Under the pieces are notes generated by a model. The model saw only the letters and a program-made list of their open reading frames with translations, ran no database searches and was not told the origin of the DNA. DNA of 9,748 nucleotides from Alphaproteobacteria bacterium (GTDB taxonomy: Bacteria; Pseudomonadota; Alphaproteobacteria; Puniceispirillales; Puniceispirillaceae): contig JAKMFG010000222.1 in assembly GCA_022425565.1 (NCBI GenBank), forward strand, positions 1 through 9,748, in the 5' to 3' direction. Below, one piece after another: positions 1 through 6,184 of the stretch. Positions within the stretch are counted from its first letter, which is position 1. Each line of letters begins with the position of its first letter. Both the position numbers and the translations under genes were made by a program.

Positions 1-518
1 ATCAGGATCACAGAATCCGAACCGCCGCCAATGGTGCCTATCACCTCTGTGCCGCGCACGGCGATGGCGGTGCTGCCGGCAAGCACCTTCATGTTCTGCG
101 GCGTTTTTTTGGCGATCTTGCCGGACACAAACCGGAAGGCACCCTTCTTGATGACAACGCCAATTCCACCATTGCCGCTTTGCGGGTCATAAACGAATTC
201 GTCAAGCACAAGACTTGCCCCTTCGCCGATCGAAAAGGTTGTCCCGTCGCGAAGCAGAATTTGCGCCCTTACCCCGCCATCCGTGATGATCTCATCCCCG
301 AAAAAGACCTTCTGGCCGACCGCAAGGCCAACAGCCCGTGCCTGCGGATCAGACATCGGTCTGACCATTACCGGGCCACTTGCCGCAGCAAGGACACCGG
401 AGACCGGGCGGTCAGACCCGCCAGCCAGAACCGGCGGCGAGGCAACCACGCCAACAGCCATCCAGACCATCAGCATGCCCAGCGCAGCAGCGAGTCGGGT
501 TGTCAGCCACGCCACCAT
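1..518 (-). CDS. FecR-domain periplasmic/envelope protein, C-terminus cut off by window edge
   Basis: The reverse strand is open from an ATG at 518 to the left edge, giving 172 residues without a stop. Residues 1-32 form a signal peptide (basic start, hydrophobic core, then SPPVLAGG). The rest matches the FecR domain seen in alphaproteobacterial envelope proteins: GDEIIT (74-79), LLRDGTTFSIGEGASLVLDEF (88-108), VYDP (109-112), KGAFRFVSGKIAK (125-137) and AVRGTE (153-158). FecR domains fold as periplasmic beta-sandwiches. In classical FecR they relay a signal to a sigma factor, but there is no sigma or anti-sigma gene here, so a structural or ligand-binding role is just as likely. The ATG directly abuts the TAG of the upstream TPR/barrel gene (TAGATG) and no strong Shine-Dalgarno site is visible, which suggests translational coupling. 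The domain assignment is firm; the function and full length are unknown. Confidence 0.85.
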   Translation of the reverse strand, partial: MVAWLTTRLAAALGMLMVWMAVGVVASPPVLAGGSDRPVSGVLAAASGPVMVRPMSDPQARAVGLAVGQKVFFGDEIITDGGVRAQILLRDGTTFSIGEGASLVLDEFVYDPQSGNGGIGVVIKKGAFRFVSGKIAKKTPQNMKVLAGSTAIAVRGTEVIGTIGGGSDSVIL

Positions 519-2417
519 CTAGAACACCGTTTCAATGCCGAAGGCTGCTTCCGAGCCCTCGCGCCGGTTGTTCGGAATGTTCGCCTTAGTACTGTGCGAG
601 GTCATCCGGAAATAGGGGATAAAATAGAAATCGCCGACCGAGCTGCCACGCGGATAACGGAACTTCACCGAGCGCACATCCTGCCGCTTTGTCGGAACAA
701 GCGGGCTGACGAACGGGTCGGCATGCTTGTTCTGGGTCCATTGCCGCGACATGGAGCCGGTCACACTGAAGTCACCGACCATACCGGACACGGTCACTTC
801 AGCCTTCCTGAAATCAAGGTCGTGAAGACGGTTGCGCGCCCTGGAACGGCCCGCCGACATCGCGAGATTGACAAGTGCCTGCCTGAACTGGCGGCTCAGG
901 CCCAGCTTGCCGACCACGCTGCGTTCAGACCGGCCCCGGTTGTTCGCGATACCCGGATATTGGGCATATTTGGACTGGCTTATGGAAATCGACTGGCTGG
1001 CCTCCCATTTCGCGCCAAGCGGGGTAATAACCGCAGCGAACAGGCCGGCATTGCGGTTGAAGCTCTGGCGGTTTACCGCTGTGGTCGAAGCGAACAGGCC
1101 GCCCGACAGGCGGACTGCCGCCAGCTGCGTCAGAGAAAGATTGGCAGAAATCGTACGCACATCCGACAGATCACGATGGCTCGTATCCCTGCCGGTGACC
1201 GTGATGCCCGCCTCGAGCAATGTCGGGGTCTGCCGATCGAGCTCGCGGGTTACGTCAAAGCCGAGATCATAGCTGGCATAGTCATCCGAACGGTTCGGTG
1301 TGTTGTTGACCACCGGAAGGTTCAGGAACAGGATTTCGTCGGACTCAGCACGGCCGAAGGCATTTTCCGTCCGGCCATATTCCATCGCCAGCCTGGCCTG
1401 ATATTTGGTCGGATCCAGCCGTGTCTCGACTTCTGCGAGAAGGGTCTCGGCACGTTCCGACATATCGGCAGGCGTGTCCTCCTCACCAAGGAGGTTGCCA
1501 AGAATGTTGCGCGCCAGGATCAGATCACCTTTGCGGATGCTGACATCAGCCATCAGGACCTTGGCGAGCTTTGACCTGGGGTCAACCAGAAGCACCCGTT
1601 CGAGGGTCGAAGCCGCACCGTCGAGATCGCCCGTCGCCATCTGCTGCTGAAACAGCGCAAAATTAAGCTCGAGATTGGTCGGATCATCGAAAACAAGGTC
1701 AATCAGGTCACGCGGGCCGGCATCCGGCACAGATGGTGGCGGCGCCAGTGCTGAAGCCACCTGAATATTGCTGTTTGCGGCAGGTGGCGGGCTAAGCGTG
1801 CGACCGGCAGCCATGGCCATTTCCATGGCTGGCGTGCTATCGGCAAAGCCGGCCAGGCTTGATTGCTGTTCGACCGTTGTTGCTGGCAGTTCACCAACCG
1901 CATAGGCAAAGGCAGCGCTGTCAACGACGCGGCGCGGGCTTCTTGGTGTCTGTATCCCGACAGCAACTGCCTGCATCATGACCTGATCCAGCATCGCATC
2001 CGAGACGATGATCCCGTCAAGGCCGGACCAGCCGGCCAGCACCGACATTGTCCGCTCGGCCTCGCGCTTGGCAGCCAGGTCCACATCCTGCCGCTCGGTG
2101 ATATCGAGAAGGGTCATGGCCGCGATGGCGACATTGCCGCGACGAAGCTGCAGCTCCGCCGCCAGCACCGAGGCCACCTCGTCCTGAGGTGCCACCCGCC
2201 GGATCCATGACAGGGTCTGCGCCGCATCGTCGAGGGCCTCGTCAGCCAGCTGGCGGCGCATCGTTGCGTAGGACAGCTCCAGATATGTCATGTCCGTCGA
2301 GGCCATGAACGCACGGCCGTCCTGGTCGGGAAGCGTGGAATCTGGCTTGGCCAACACACTGCCCGTGGCAAGTGCGAAAACCATCGCACAGAGCGCCGGC
2401 ACCACACGCCGACACAT
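519..2417 (-). CDS. Secreted TPR protein with C-terminal outer-membrane beta-barrel
   Basis: This is a 632-residue protein from the ATG at 2417. Residues 1-23 (MCRRVVPALCAMVFALATGSVLA) form a good signal peptide. Two TPR-like helical blocks follow, at about 45-110 (AAQTLSWIRRVAPQ..., AAELQLRRGNVAIAAMTLL) and about 247-330 (LFQQQMATGDLDGAASTLERVL...), separated by a low-complexity Pro/Ala/Ser linker. From about 338 to the end, alternating polar/hydrophobic strands end in ETVF. A final Phe is the usual recognition signal of outer-membrane barrels. The architecture recalls Slam/DUF560-type proteins (periplasmic TPR plus barrel), but I cannot confirm family membership. A GTG at 2483 in the same frame would add 22 residues; neither start has a clear ribosome binding site, and the ATG puts the signal peptide at the very N-terminus. 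The FecR-domain gene follows without a gap, so the two products probably act together at the cell surface. Confidence 0.75.
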   Translation of the reverse strand: MCRRVVPALCAMVFALATGSVLAKPDSTLPDQDGRAFMASTDMTYLELSYATMRRQLADEALDDAAQTLSWIRRVAPQDEVASVLAAELQLRRGNVAIAAMTLLDITERQDVDLAAKREAERTMSVLAGWSGLDGIIVSDAMLDQVMMQAVAVGIQTPRSPRRVVDSAAFAYAVGELPATTVEQQSSLAGFADSTPAMEMAMAAGRTLSPPPAANSNIQVASALAPPPSVPDAGPRDLIDLVFDDPTNLELNFALFQQQMATGDLDGAASTLERVLLVDPRSKLAKVLMADVSIRKGDLILARNILGNLLGEEDTPADMSERAETLLAEVETRLDPTKYQARLAMEYGRTENAFGRAESDEILFLNLPVVNNTPNRSDDYASYDLGFDVTRELDRQTPTLLEAGITVTGRDTSHRDLSDVRTISANLSLTQLAAVRLSGGLFASTTAVNRQSFNRNAGLFAAVITPLGAKWEASQSISISQSKYAQYPGIANNRGRSERSVVGKLGLSRQFRQALVNLAMSAGRSRARNRLHDLDFRKAEVTVSGMVGDFSVTGSMSRQWTQNKHADPFVSPLVPTKRQDVRSVKFRYPRGSSVGDFYFIPYFRMTSHSTKANIPNNRREGSEAAFGIETVF

Positions 2418-2624
2418 CCGCGTTATGACACGGCGCGCAGGCCAGAATTGAGGCAAAAAACGGACCAAGAAACCAGCGCCCACGCCATGAAAACAGATAA
2501 CCAGAACAGGCCGCAGAGATTACAAGGATTAAGACACTAATTCGAATCAATCTTAATTAGAAAATAGGGTAGGATATCTGACGACAAACCTGTTGCGAGA
2601 GCCACCCGAAGAGGAGCCCGAACC
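2418..2624. promoter_or_regulatory. AT-rich divergent control region with nested inverted repeats
   Basis: These 207 bases separate the minus-strand TPR/barrel gene from the plus-strand membrane-protein gene. The core at 2527-2580 is much richer in A+T than its surroundings. It holds ATTAAGA (2528-2534) facing TCTTAAT (2551-2557), CTAATT (2537-2542) facing AATTAG (2555-2560), and the 8-base palindrome ATTCGAAT (2540-2547). This is the expected place for back-to-back promoters and an operator. I could not settle convincing -35/-10 pairs with normal spacing. Confidence 0.4.
2609..2616 (+). promoter_or_regulatory. Ribosome binding site that decides a TTG start
   Basis: AAGAGGAG ends eight bases before the TTG at 2625. 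This strong, well-spaced Shine-Dalgarno site supports the non-ATG start of the small membrane protein. No in-frame ATG lies nearby to compete with it, and the TTG places the first hydrophobic helix correctly at the N-terminus. Confidence 0.7.
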
Positions 2625-3047
2625 TTGGAAGTCATCCTGAAAACCCTGCATTATTTCTCGATCCTGTTTGCCGGTGGCGTCACCGTCGGAAGCGGTGTCA
2701 TCCAGGCCGCCTACATAAAGGCCGGCGAAGTCCCGCCACCCTATATCGGCAAGGCCTTTGCCCTGCTCGGCTATATCGGCCTCGGCTCGATCGTAACGCT
2801 GTGGATCACCGGTATCGGCCTCGCCCATCTGATCTATGGTGGTCTGGCGATCAACGGCGCCTTTCATGCAAAGCTTCTGGGCGCCGCCATCGTGCTGTTC
2901 ATTTCGGCCTATGCCAACCTGCATGTGTACCAGGCGATCAAGGCCAAGCGCCCACCAAACGGGGCACTGATGAAACGCCTCGTTCAGGCTGGGCGGGTCG
3001 GCCTGGTACTCGCCATCGGCGGAGCTGCGGTCGCATTCTCCACCTGA
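2625..3047 (+). CDS. Small four-helix integral membrane protein
   Basis: This is a 140-residue protein starting at TTG, chosen because of the strong AAGAGGAG site upstream. It is predicted to sit in the inner membrane with four helices at about 8-28, 43-68, 79-100 and 121-139, joined by short loops. The loop after helix 3 is basic (KAKRPPNGALMKR). Histidines lie at positions 9, 68, 81 and 100, within or near helices. This, with the LHYFSILFAGG opening, recalls small CopD-like or DUF2269-like membrane proteins, in which helix histidines may bind haem or metal. That resemblance is from memory of the pattern and is weak. It stands alone between a divergent control region and a hairpin, so it may be its own transcription unit. 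The coding call is firm; the function is unknown. Confidence 0.75.
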   Translation: MEVILKTLHYFSILFAGGVTVGSGVIQAAYIKAGEVPPPYIGKAFALLGYIGLGSIVTLWITGIGLAHLIYGGLAINGAFHAKLLGAAIVLFISAYANLHVYQAIKAKRPPNGALMKRLVQAGRVGLVLAIGGAAVAFST

Positions 3048-3080
3048 GACGACGACAAGAGTGCACTGGACTTATGTGCC

Positions 3081-3104
3081 GCCCGGACAGACACTGGTCC
3101 GGGC
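3081..3104 (+). terminator. Perfect 8-bp hairpin between two genes (terminator-like, no T-tract)
   Basis: GCCCGGAC (3081-3088) and GTCCGGGC (3097-3104) form a perfect G+C-rich stem with an 8-base loop, 33 bases after the stop of the membrane-protein gene. No run of T follows, so it is not a classical intrinsic terminator. It could attenuate read-through, protect the mRNA 3' end, or be an operator. It ends only nine bases before the GAGG ribosome binding site (3113-3116) of the next gene. Confidence 0.4.
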
Positions 3105-3123
3105 AGGTGATTGAGGTATATGG

Positions 3124-4014
3124 ATGTCATTGCGAAGAGCCATAAAAGCTCAGGGGCTTGGAAACTTCCTGAAGCTCGGTCTCGCCATTGCCAGTTCGGC
3201 CAAGGTGACACCTGCACCGGTTCCGCAGAATGAGAGCCTTCGCGCCGCAAGGGTCAACGAAACCGGGCTGATTGGACGGGACGTCAGCGCCCAGTTCGAG
3301 ATCTTCACCGAAACTGCCAAGCTGATCACCGGATGCGAAAAGGCCATGCTGAACCTTCTGGACGGGGCCTGCCAGTATACGATCAGCGGCGCCGGAGAGA
3401 ATTTCGACCCGCTTCTCGGCGTGCCGCAGACAATGACATTCTGCCAGTATGCCTTGCTGTCGCCGGAACCGGTGCTTGTTCCTGATGCGAGCAAGGACCC
3501 GCGTTTTGCCGACACCCCCCTGACCAAGCCGCCTCTGAACTGCCTGTCCTACGCCGGGTTTCCGCTGAACACGTCTGACGGTGTCGTTCTCGGCACGCTG
3601 TGCGCGATTGATTCCGCCCCACGCAGCCTTGACGAAGACCAGATCCGCATGATGCGCAAGCTGGCAACCAATGCGGCAGCGCAGATCCAGCTGATGGTAG
3701 AGCAAAGCAACCTCACCGCCTCGCGTGTGGCAACCATGCTCGGAAAATTCCGCCAGTTCGCGCCCGAAGGCACGCTCGACGACTTGACCGGATTTCTCGA
3801 TTTCTGTGCCCGTGGCACGGCCCTGCCCGAAATGATTGGCATTCTTGAACGGGACGGGATCATTCAGTCCGGCGACAATGGCTGGCACCTGACCCGCGAC
3901 GGCACCGACCTTCGCACCGAACTCGGCCTTGCGCCCGAGACCTATAAGGGAAGCGATCAGAGCCTCGCACCGCAAGGTGGCGGACTGGACGATCTTCTCG
4001 GAAAGCTGGAGTAG
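3124..4014 (+). CDS. GAF-domain sensor protein with C-terminal helical/winged-helix-like tail
   Basis: This is a 296-residue soluble protein. After a basic, mildly hydrophobic N-terminus (1-27), residues about 52-192 form a GAF domain of the type found in stand-alone sensors and diguanylate cyclases: FCQYAL (106-111), VPDASKDPRFAD (119-130), YAGFPL (143-148) and DGVVLGTLCAIDSAPRSLDEDQ (152-173), with closing helix 175-194. GAF domains bind small ligands or chromophores, or form dimers; the ligand here cannot be read from sequence. The tail (200-270) is helical and ends in GIIQSGDNGWHLTRDGTDL, which resembles a winged-helix module or another small protein-binding fold. No kinase, GGDEF, EAL or HTH signature is visible, so output is probably through a partner. 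GAGG at 3113-3116 lies 7 bases before the ATG. The next gene starts 5 bases after the stop. Confidence 0.85.
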   Translation: MSLRRAIKAQGLGNFLKLGLAIASSAKVTPAPVPQNESLRAARVNETGLIGRDVSAQFEIFTETAKLITGCEKAMLNLLDGACQYTISGAGENFDPLLGVPQTMTFCQYALLSPEPVLVPDASKDPRFADTPLTKPPLNCLSYAGFPLNTSDGVVLGTLCAIDSAPRSLDEDQIRMMRKLATNAAAQIQLMVEQSNLTASRVATMLGKFRQFAPEGTLDDLTGFLDFCARGTALPEMIGILERDGIIQSGDNGWHLTRDGTDLRTELGLAPETYKGSDQSLAPQGGGLDDLLGKLE

Positions 4015-4019
4015 GAAAG
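4008..4019 (+). promoter_or_regulatory. Ribosome binding site overlapping the upstream stop codon
   Basis: GGAG (4008-4011) sits in the last codons of the GAF gene, eight bases before the ATG at 4020. A second purine run, AGGAAAG, fills the 5-base gap after the TAG. The arrangement is typical of coupled translation and argues that the GAF protein and the small protein are made together. Confidence 0.6.
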
Positions 4020-4349
4020 ATGTTCTCGACCCAGCTTCAGCTCAAATTTGCCTCTGTATCCGAAGCCAAGATCGCGGCGCAGAGCCTGTGCGACCTGCTG
4101 AAAGGCCGCATCACAATATTCGATTTCCACGGCCTTCATGTGACCATCGGCAAGGAAGGAGAGCTTGCCGTCAATGTACGGTTCGAGGATGTGACGGCGA
4201 TGACCCATTTCGAAAAGGAACTTCCCGCCCTTCTCGAAGACATCAACCAGGCTTTCATCTTCAAGCAGAACCGTTTCTCCGGCGTCTGCGTACTTGCCTT
4301 TGAACGCGAGGCCATGTCGACTTCGGTGGCCATCGAAACCACGTCCTGA
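4020..4349 (+). CDS. Small protein of unknown function, coupled to the GAF gene
   Basis: This is a 109-residue soluble protein that I do not recognise. It has no signal peptide and no membrane segment. The sequence alternates short strands and helices (LQLKFASVSEAKIAAQSLCDLLKG, RITIFDFHGLHVTIGKEGELAVNVRFEDV, MTHFEKELPALLEDINQAFIFKQ), suggesting a compact alpha/beta fold. The GLHVTIGKEGELAVNVRF stretch looks like a beta hairpin. Two cysteines (24 and 89) do not form a metal motif. It starts 5 bases after the GAF gene with an overlapping ribosome binding site, so it is most likely a partner or modulator of the GAF protein. That is inference from position only. Coding status is supported by the start site, spacing and a natural-looking protein sequence. 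Confidence 0.7.
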   Translation: MFSTQLQLKFASVSEAKIAAQSLCDLLKGRITIFDFHGLHVTIGKEGELAVNVRFEDVTAMTHFEKELPALLEDINQAFIFKQNRFSGVCVLAFEREAMSTSVAIETTS

Positions 4350-4383
4350 CGCCCTGCCGCGCCATATCGCCGCGACATCTTTT

Positions 4384-4398
4384 GCAAAACTGTTTTGC
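4384..4398. promoter_or_regulatory. 15-bp interrupted palindrome upstream of the HAD gene
   Basis: GCAAAAC-T-GTTTTGC has perfect 7-base arms around one base. It overlaps a second 10-base palindrome, TTTTGCAAAA (4380-4389). It lies 70 bases before the HAD start in the 119-base gap after the small-protein gene, as expected for a repressor or activator operator. Its low G+C content stands out from the surrounding gap. No match to a specific regulator can be made by eye. Confidence 0.45.
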
Positions 4399-4468
4399 CG
4401 TCATGGCTCTGGCCAGGCAGGCATCCAATCCTCATATCCGCCCTGTACAAAGACCTCAGGAGGCGGCC

Positions 4469-5155
4469 ATGAAAGCACTACTTCTCGGATCCATTGGCGT
4501 TCTTGCAGAAACATCGGAGCTGCAAAGGCAGGCATATAACACCGCCTTTGTCGCACATGGTGTCGACTGGCACTGGAACATCGCCACCTATTGCCAGCAC
4601 CTTGCCACGCCAGGTGGCCAGAACCGGCTGCAACAGCTTGGCGGCGATGCGCTGTCCGCGATGGAAATCAGGCATATTCATGAAACAAAACAGGATGCCT
4701 TTGCCGCCAGCCTTGCAGGTGGCATCACACCACGCCCTGGTATTGTTGAAACCGTGGAAGCAGCCCGTTCCGCAGGCCTGCGCATCGGGTTTGTCACCAC
4801 CACCACACCGCGCACCATCGCCATGATCCGCGAGGCCCTTTCCCGCGATATCGACATGTCGGACTTTGCCGTGATTACCAGCAAAGATGATGTAATCCGG
4901 GAAAAGCCTGATGGCGCCTGTTACGAGCTGGCGCTGTCGCGCCTCGGCATCGCGGCGCATGATGCACTCGCCATCGAGGACACGGTCGCCAGCCAGTCGG
5001 CCGCCGTCTCGGCTGGCATCCGTTGCCATCTCTATACGGGATCATATGCCATCGCCGGCGATGCACCCTTGCAAACCCGCGATCCGGCGGGCGTTCTGGC
5101 GGCAGATCTTGCAGCCAGGCGGCATGAGACACAGGGGTTTGCGATCGCCAGCTGA
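4469..5155 (+). CDS. HAD-superfamily protein (CbbY-like) lacking motif I aspartates, likely catalytically inactive
   Basis: This is a 228-residue protein. The ATG at 4469 has AGGAGG at 4458-4463, 5 bases upstream, and gives the normal N-terminus; an upstream in-frame start at 4382 adds an unlikely 29-residue leader. Overall it is a CbbY/phosphoglucomutase-like HAD hydrolase with a helical cap (about 15-85). Motif II is FVTTTT (108-113, Thr110), motif III Lys146 in REKPDG, and motif IV AIEDT (168-172, Asp171). Motif I should read DxDGVLxET but reads GSIGVLAET (7-15): the nucleophile Asp is Gly7 and the acid/base Asp is Ile9. The enzyme therefore should not form the usual aspartyl-phosphate. 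Since the rest of the fold is intact, this is probably a conserved non-phosphatase branch rather than a decaying gene; I have some memory of similar GSIG-type proteins in alphaproteobacteria but cannot confirm it. It is convergent with ppk2. Confidence 0.85.
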   Translation: MKALLLGSIGVLAETSELQRQAYNTAFVAHGVDWHWNIATYCQHLATPGGQNRLQQLGGDALSAMEIRHIHETKQDAFAASLAGGITPRPGIVETVEAARSAGLRIGFVTTTTPRTIAMIREALSRDIDMSDFAVITSKDDVIREKPDGACYELALSRLGIAAHDALAIEDTVASQSAAVSAGIRCHLYTGSYAIAGDAPLQTRDPAGVLAADLAARRHETQGFAIAS

Positions 5156-5190
5156 TTGCGCCCTGTGGCCTTCGGAATGCAATTCCCGGA

Positions 5191-6108
5191 TCAGTAAATC
5201 TTCGGAATATAGAGCTCGTCGGCAAGCGTGCGGCGTTCATAATCCGGATCGAACACGCGTTCCGGAAGACTGACCTTTTCATGCGGTATCTCGCGATACG
5301 GAATTTTCGAGAGGATGTGCTCCATGCAGTTCAGCCTCTCGCGCTTCTTGTCGTTGCCTTCAACGATGTACCAGGGCGCTTCCTCGATCGAGGTACGCTC
5401 GAACATATCTTCCTTTGCTTTGGTGTACTGCTCCCAGCGAACTCGGGCTTCGAGATCCATCGGTGACAGTTTCCACTGCTTCATCGGGTCATTAATCCGC
5501 ATCAGGAAGCGCAGTTGCTGCTCCTCGTCGGTGATCGAGAACCAGTATTTCAGCAGAATGATGCCGGAACGCACCAGCATCCTCTCAAACTCGGTCACAT
5601 CCTGGAAAAACTGCTCAACCTCGTCTTCGGTGGCGAAGCCCATGACACGCTCGACCCCGGCGCGGTTGTACCAGGACCTGTCGAAAAGCACCATTTCACC
5701 ACCTGCGGGAAGATGCGGCACATAGCGCTGGAAATACCATTGCGACATTTCCCGGTCGGACGGTTTCGGCAGCGCAACGACACGTGCCACCCGCGGGTCG
5801 AGCCGCTGCGTGATACGCTTGATCACACCGCCCTTGCCGGCGCTGTCGCGCCCCTCGCACAGGATCAGCACCTTGGCGTTGGTCGCCACTACCCAGTCCT
5901 GGAGCTTGATCATCTCCGCCTGAAGGCGCAGCAGGTTTGGATAATAGATGCGACCGCTCAGACCCTCGGGGTGCTGCTTCTTGTAAAGCGCGCGCACCTC
6001 TTCGGACAGGATCGGTTCGTTGAATTCCACTTCGATGAGGTCATCGAGCGTTTCCTCGAACTCGGTATCCAGCAAGTCCTGAAGCTTTTCGAACCTGTCC
6101 CTTGTCAT
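5191..6108 (-). CDS. ppk2: Polyphosphate kinase 2 (class I PPK2)
   Basis: This is a 305-residue cytoplasmic enzyme, the usual length for a single-domain PPK2. The family transfers phosphate between polyphosphate and nucleotides, chiefly making NTP from NDP and polyphosphate in class I. Walker A is EGRDSAGKGG (85-94) and Walker B is LFDRSWYNRAGVE (141-153). The lid/arginine region and KYWFSI (187-192), plus DPMKQWKLSPMD (207-218), are all in the expected order. Residues 1-45 form an acidic helical N-terminal extension common in this class. The ATG at 6108 has AGGA-type purine runs (AGGACAGGAACAG) just upstream on the minus strand. It lies 76 bases downstream of the lactonase gene on the same strand, with a small hairpin in the gap. 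No ppk1 or ppx gene is in view. The class I call rests on the single complete domain; nucleotide preference cannot be read by eye. Confidence 0.95.
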   Translation of the reverse strand: MTRDRFEKLQDLLDTEFEETLDDLIEVEFNEPILSEEVRALYKKQHPEGLSGRIYYPNLLRLQAEMIKLQDWVVATNAKVLILCEGRDSAGKGGVIKRITQRLDPRVARVVALPKPSDREMSQWYFQRYVPHLPAGGEMVLFDRSWYNRAGVERVMGFATEDEVEQFFQDVTEFERMLVRSGIILLKYWFSITDEEQQLRFLMRINDPMKQWKLSPMDLEARVRWEQYTKAKEDMFERTSIEEAPWYIVEGNDKKRERLNCMEHILSKIPYREIPHEKVSLPERVFDPDYERRTLADELYIPKIY

Positions 6109-6126
6109 CTGTTCCTGTCCTTGAAT

Positions 6127-6143
6127 GTCGGTGTCTCACCGAC
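6127..6143 (-). other. Perfect 7-bp hairpin in the ppk2 leader
   Basis: GTCGGTG (6127-6133) and CACCGAC (6137-6143) pair around a 3-base loop. The element lies 19 bases before the ppk2 start on the minus strand and 41 bases past the stop of the lactonase gene. No T-run follows it in the minus direction, so an intrinsic terminator is unlikely. It may be a processing site, mRNA stabiliser, or operator for ppk2. Confidence 0.35.
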
Positions 6144-6184
6144 GCATACCCACCCATAAAGCTAGCACAGACGGGCCGCCGACA

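Noticed and set aside
180..1574. Long plus-strand open frame of 464 codons
   Set aside because: It lies antisense to the FecR-domain and TPR/barrel genes. Its product is rich in Arg, His and Ala with no domain or signal, typical of a shadow frame in G+C-rich DNA.
2242..2550. Minus-strand frame starting TTG with a hydrophobic opening (MIRISVLILVISAACSG)
   Set aside because: After the first 25 residues it overlaps the TPR/barrel gene out of frame and turns into Cys/Gly-rich noise. The TPR/barrel gene has its own signal peptide, so no frameshift needs to be invoked.
3127..3975. Minus-strand frame of 282 codons
   Set aside because: It is fully antisense to the GAF gene, whose product has clear domain motifs; the antisense product has none.
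5171..5208. Short repeat TTCGGAAT at 5171-5178 and 5201-5208, with GGAAT-GCA-ATTCC at 5174-5186
   Set aside because: The second copy encodes the ppk2 C-terminus and the arms are too short to separate from chance.
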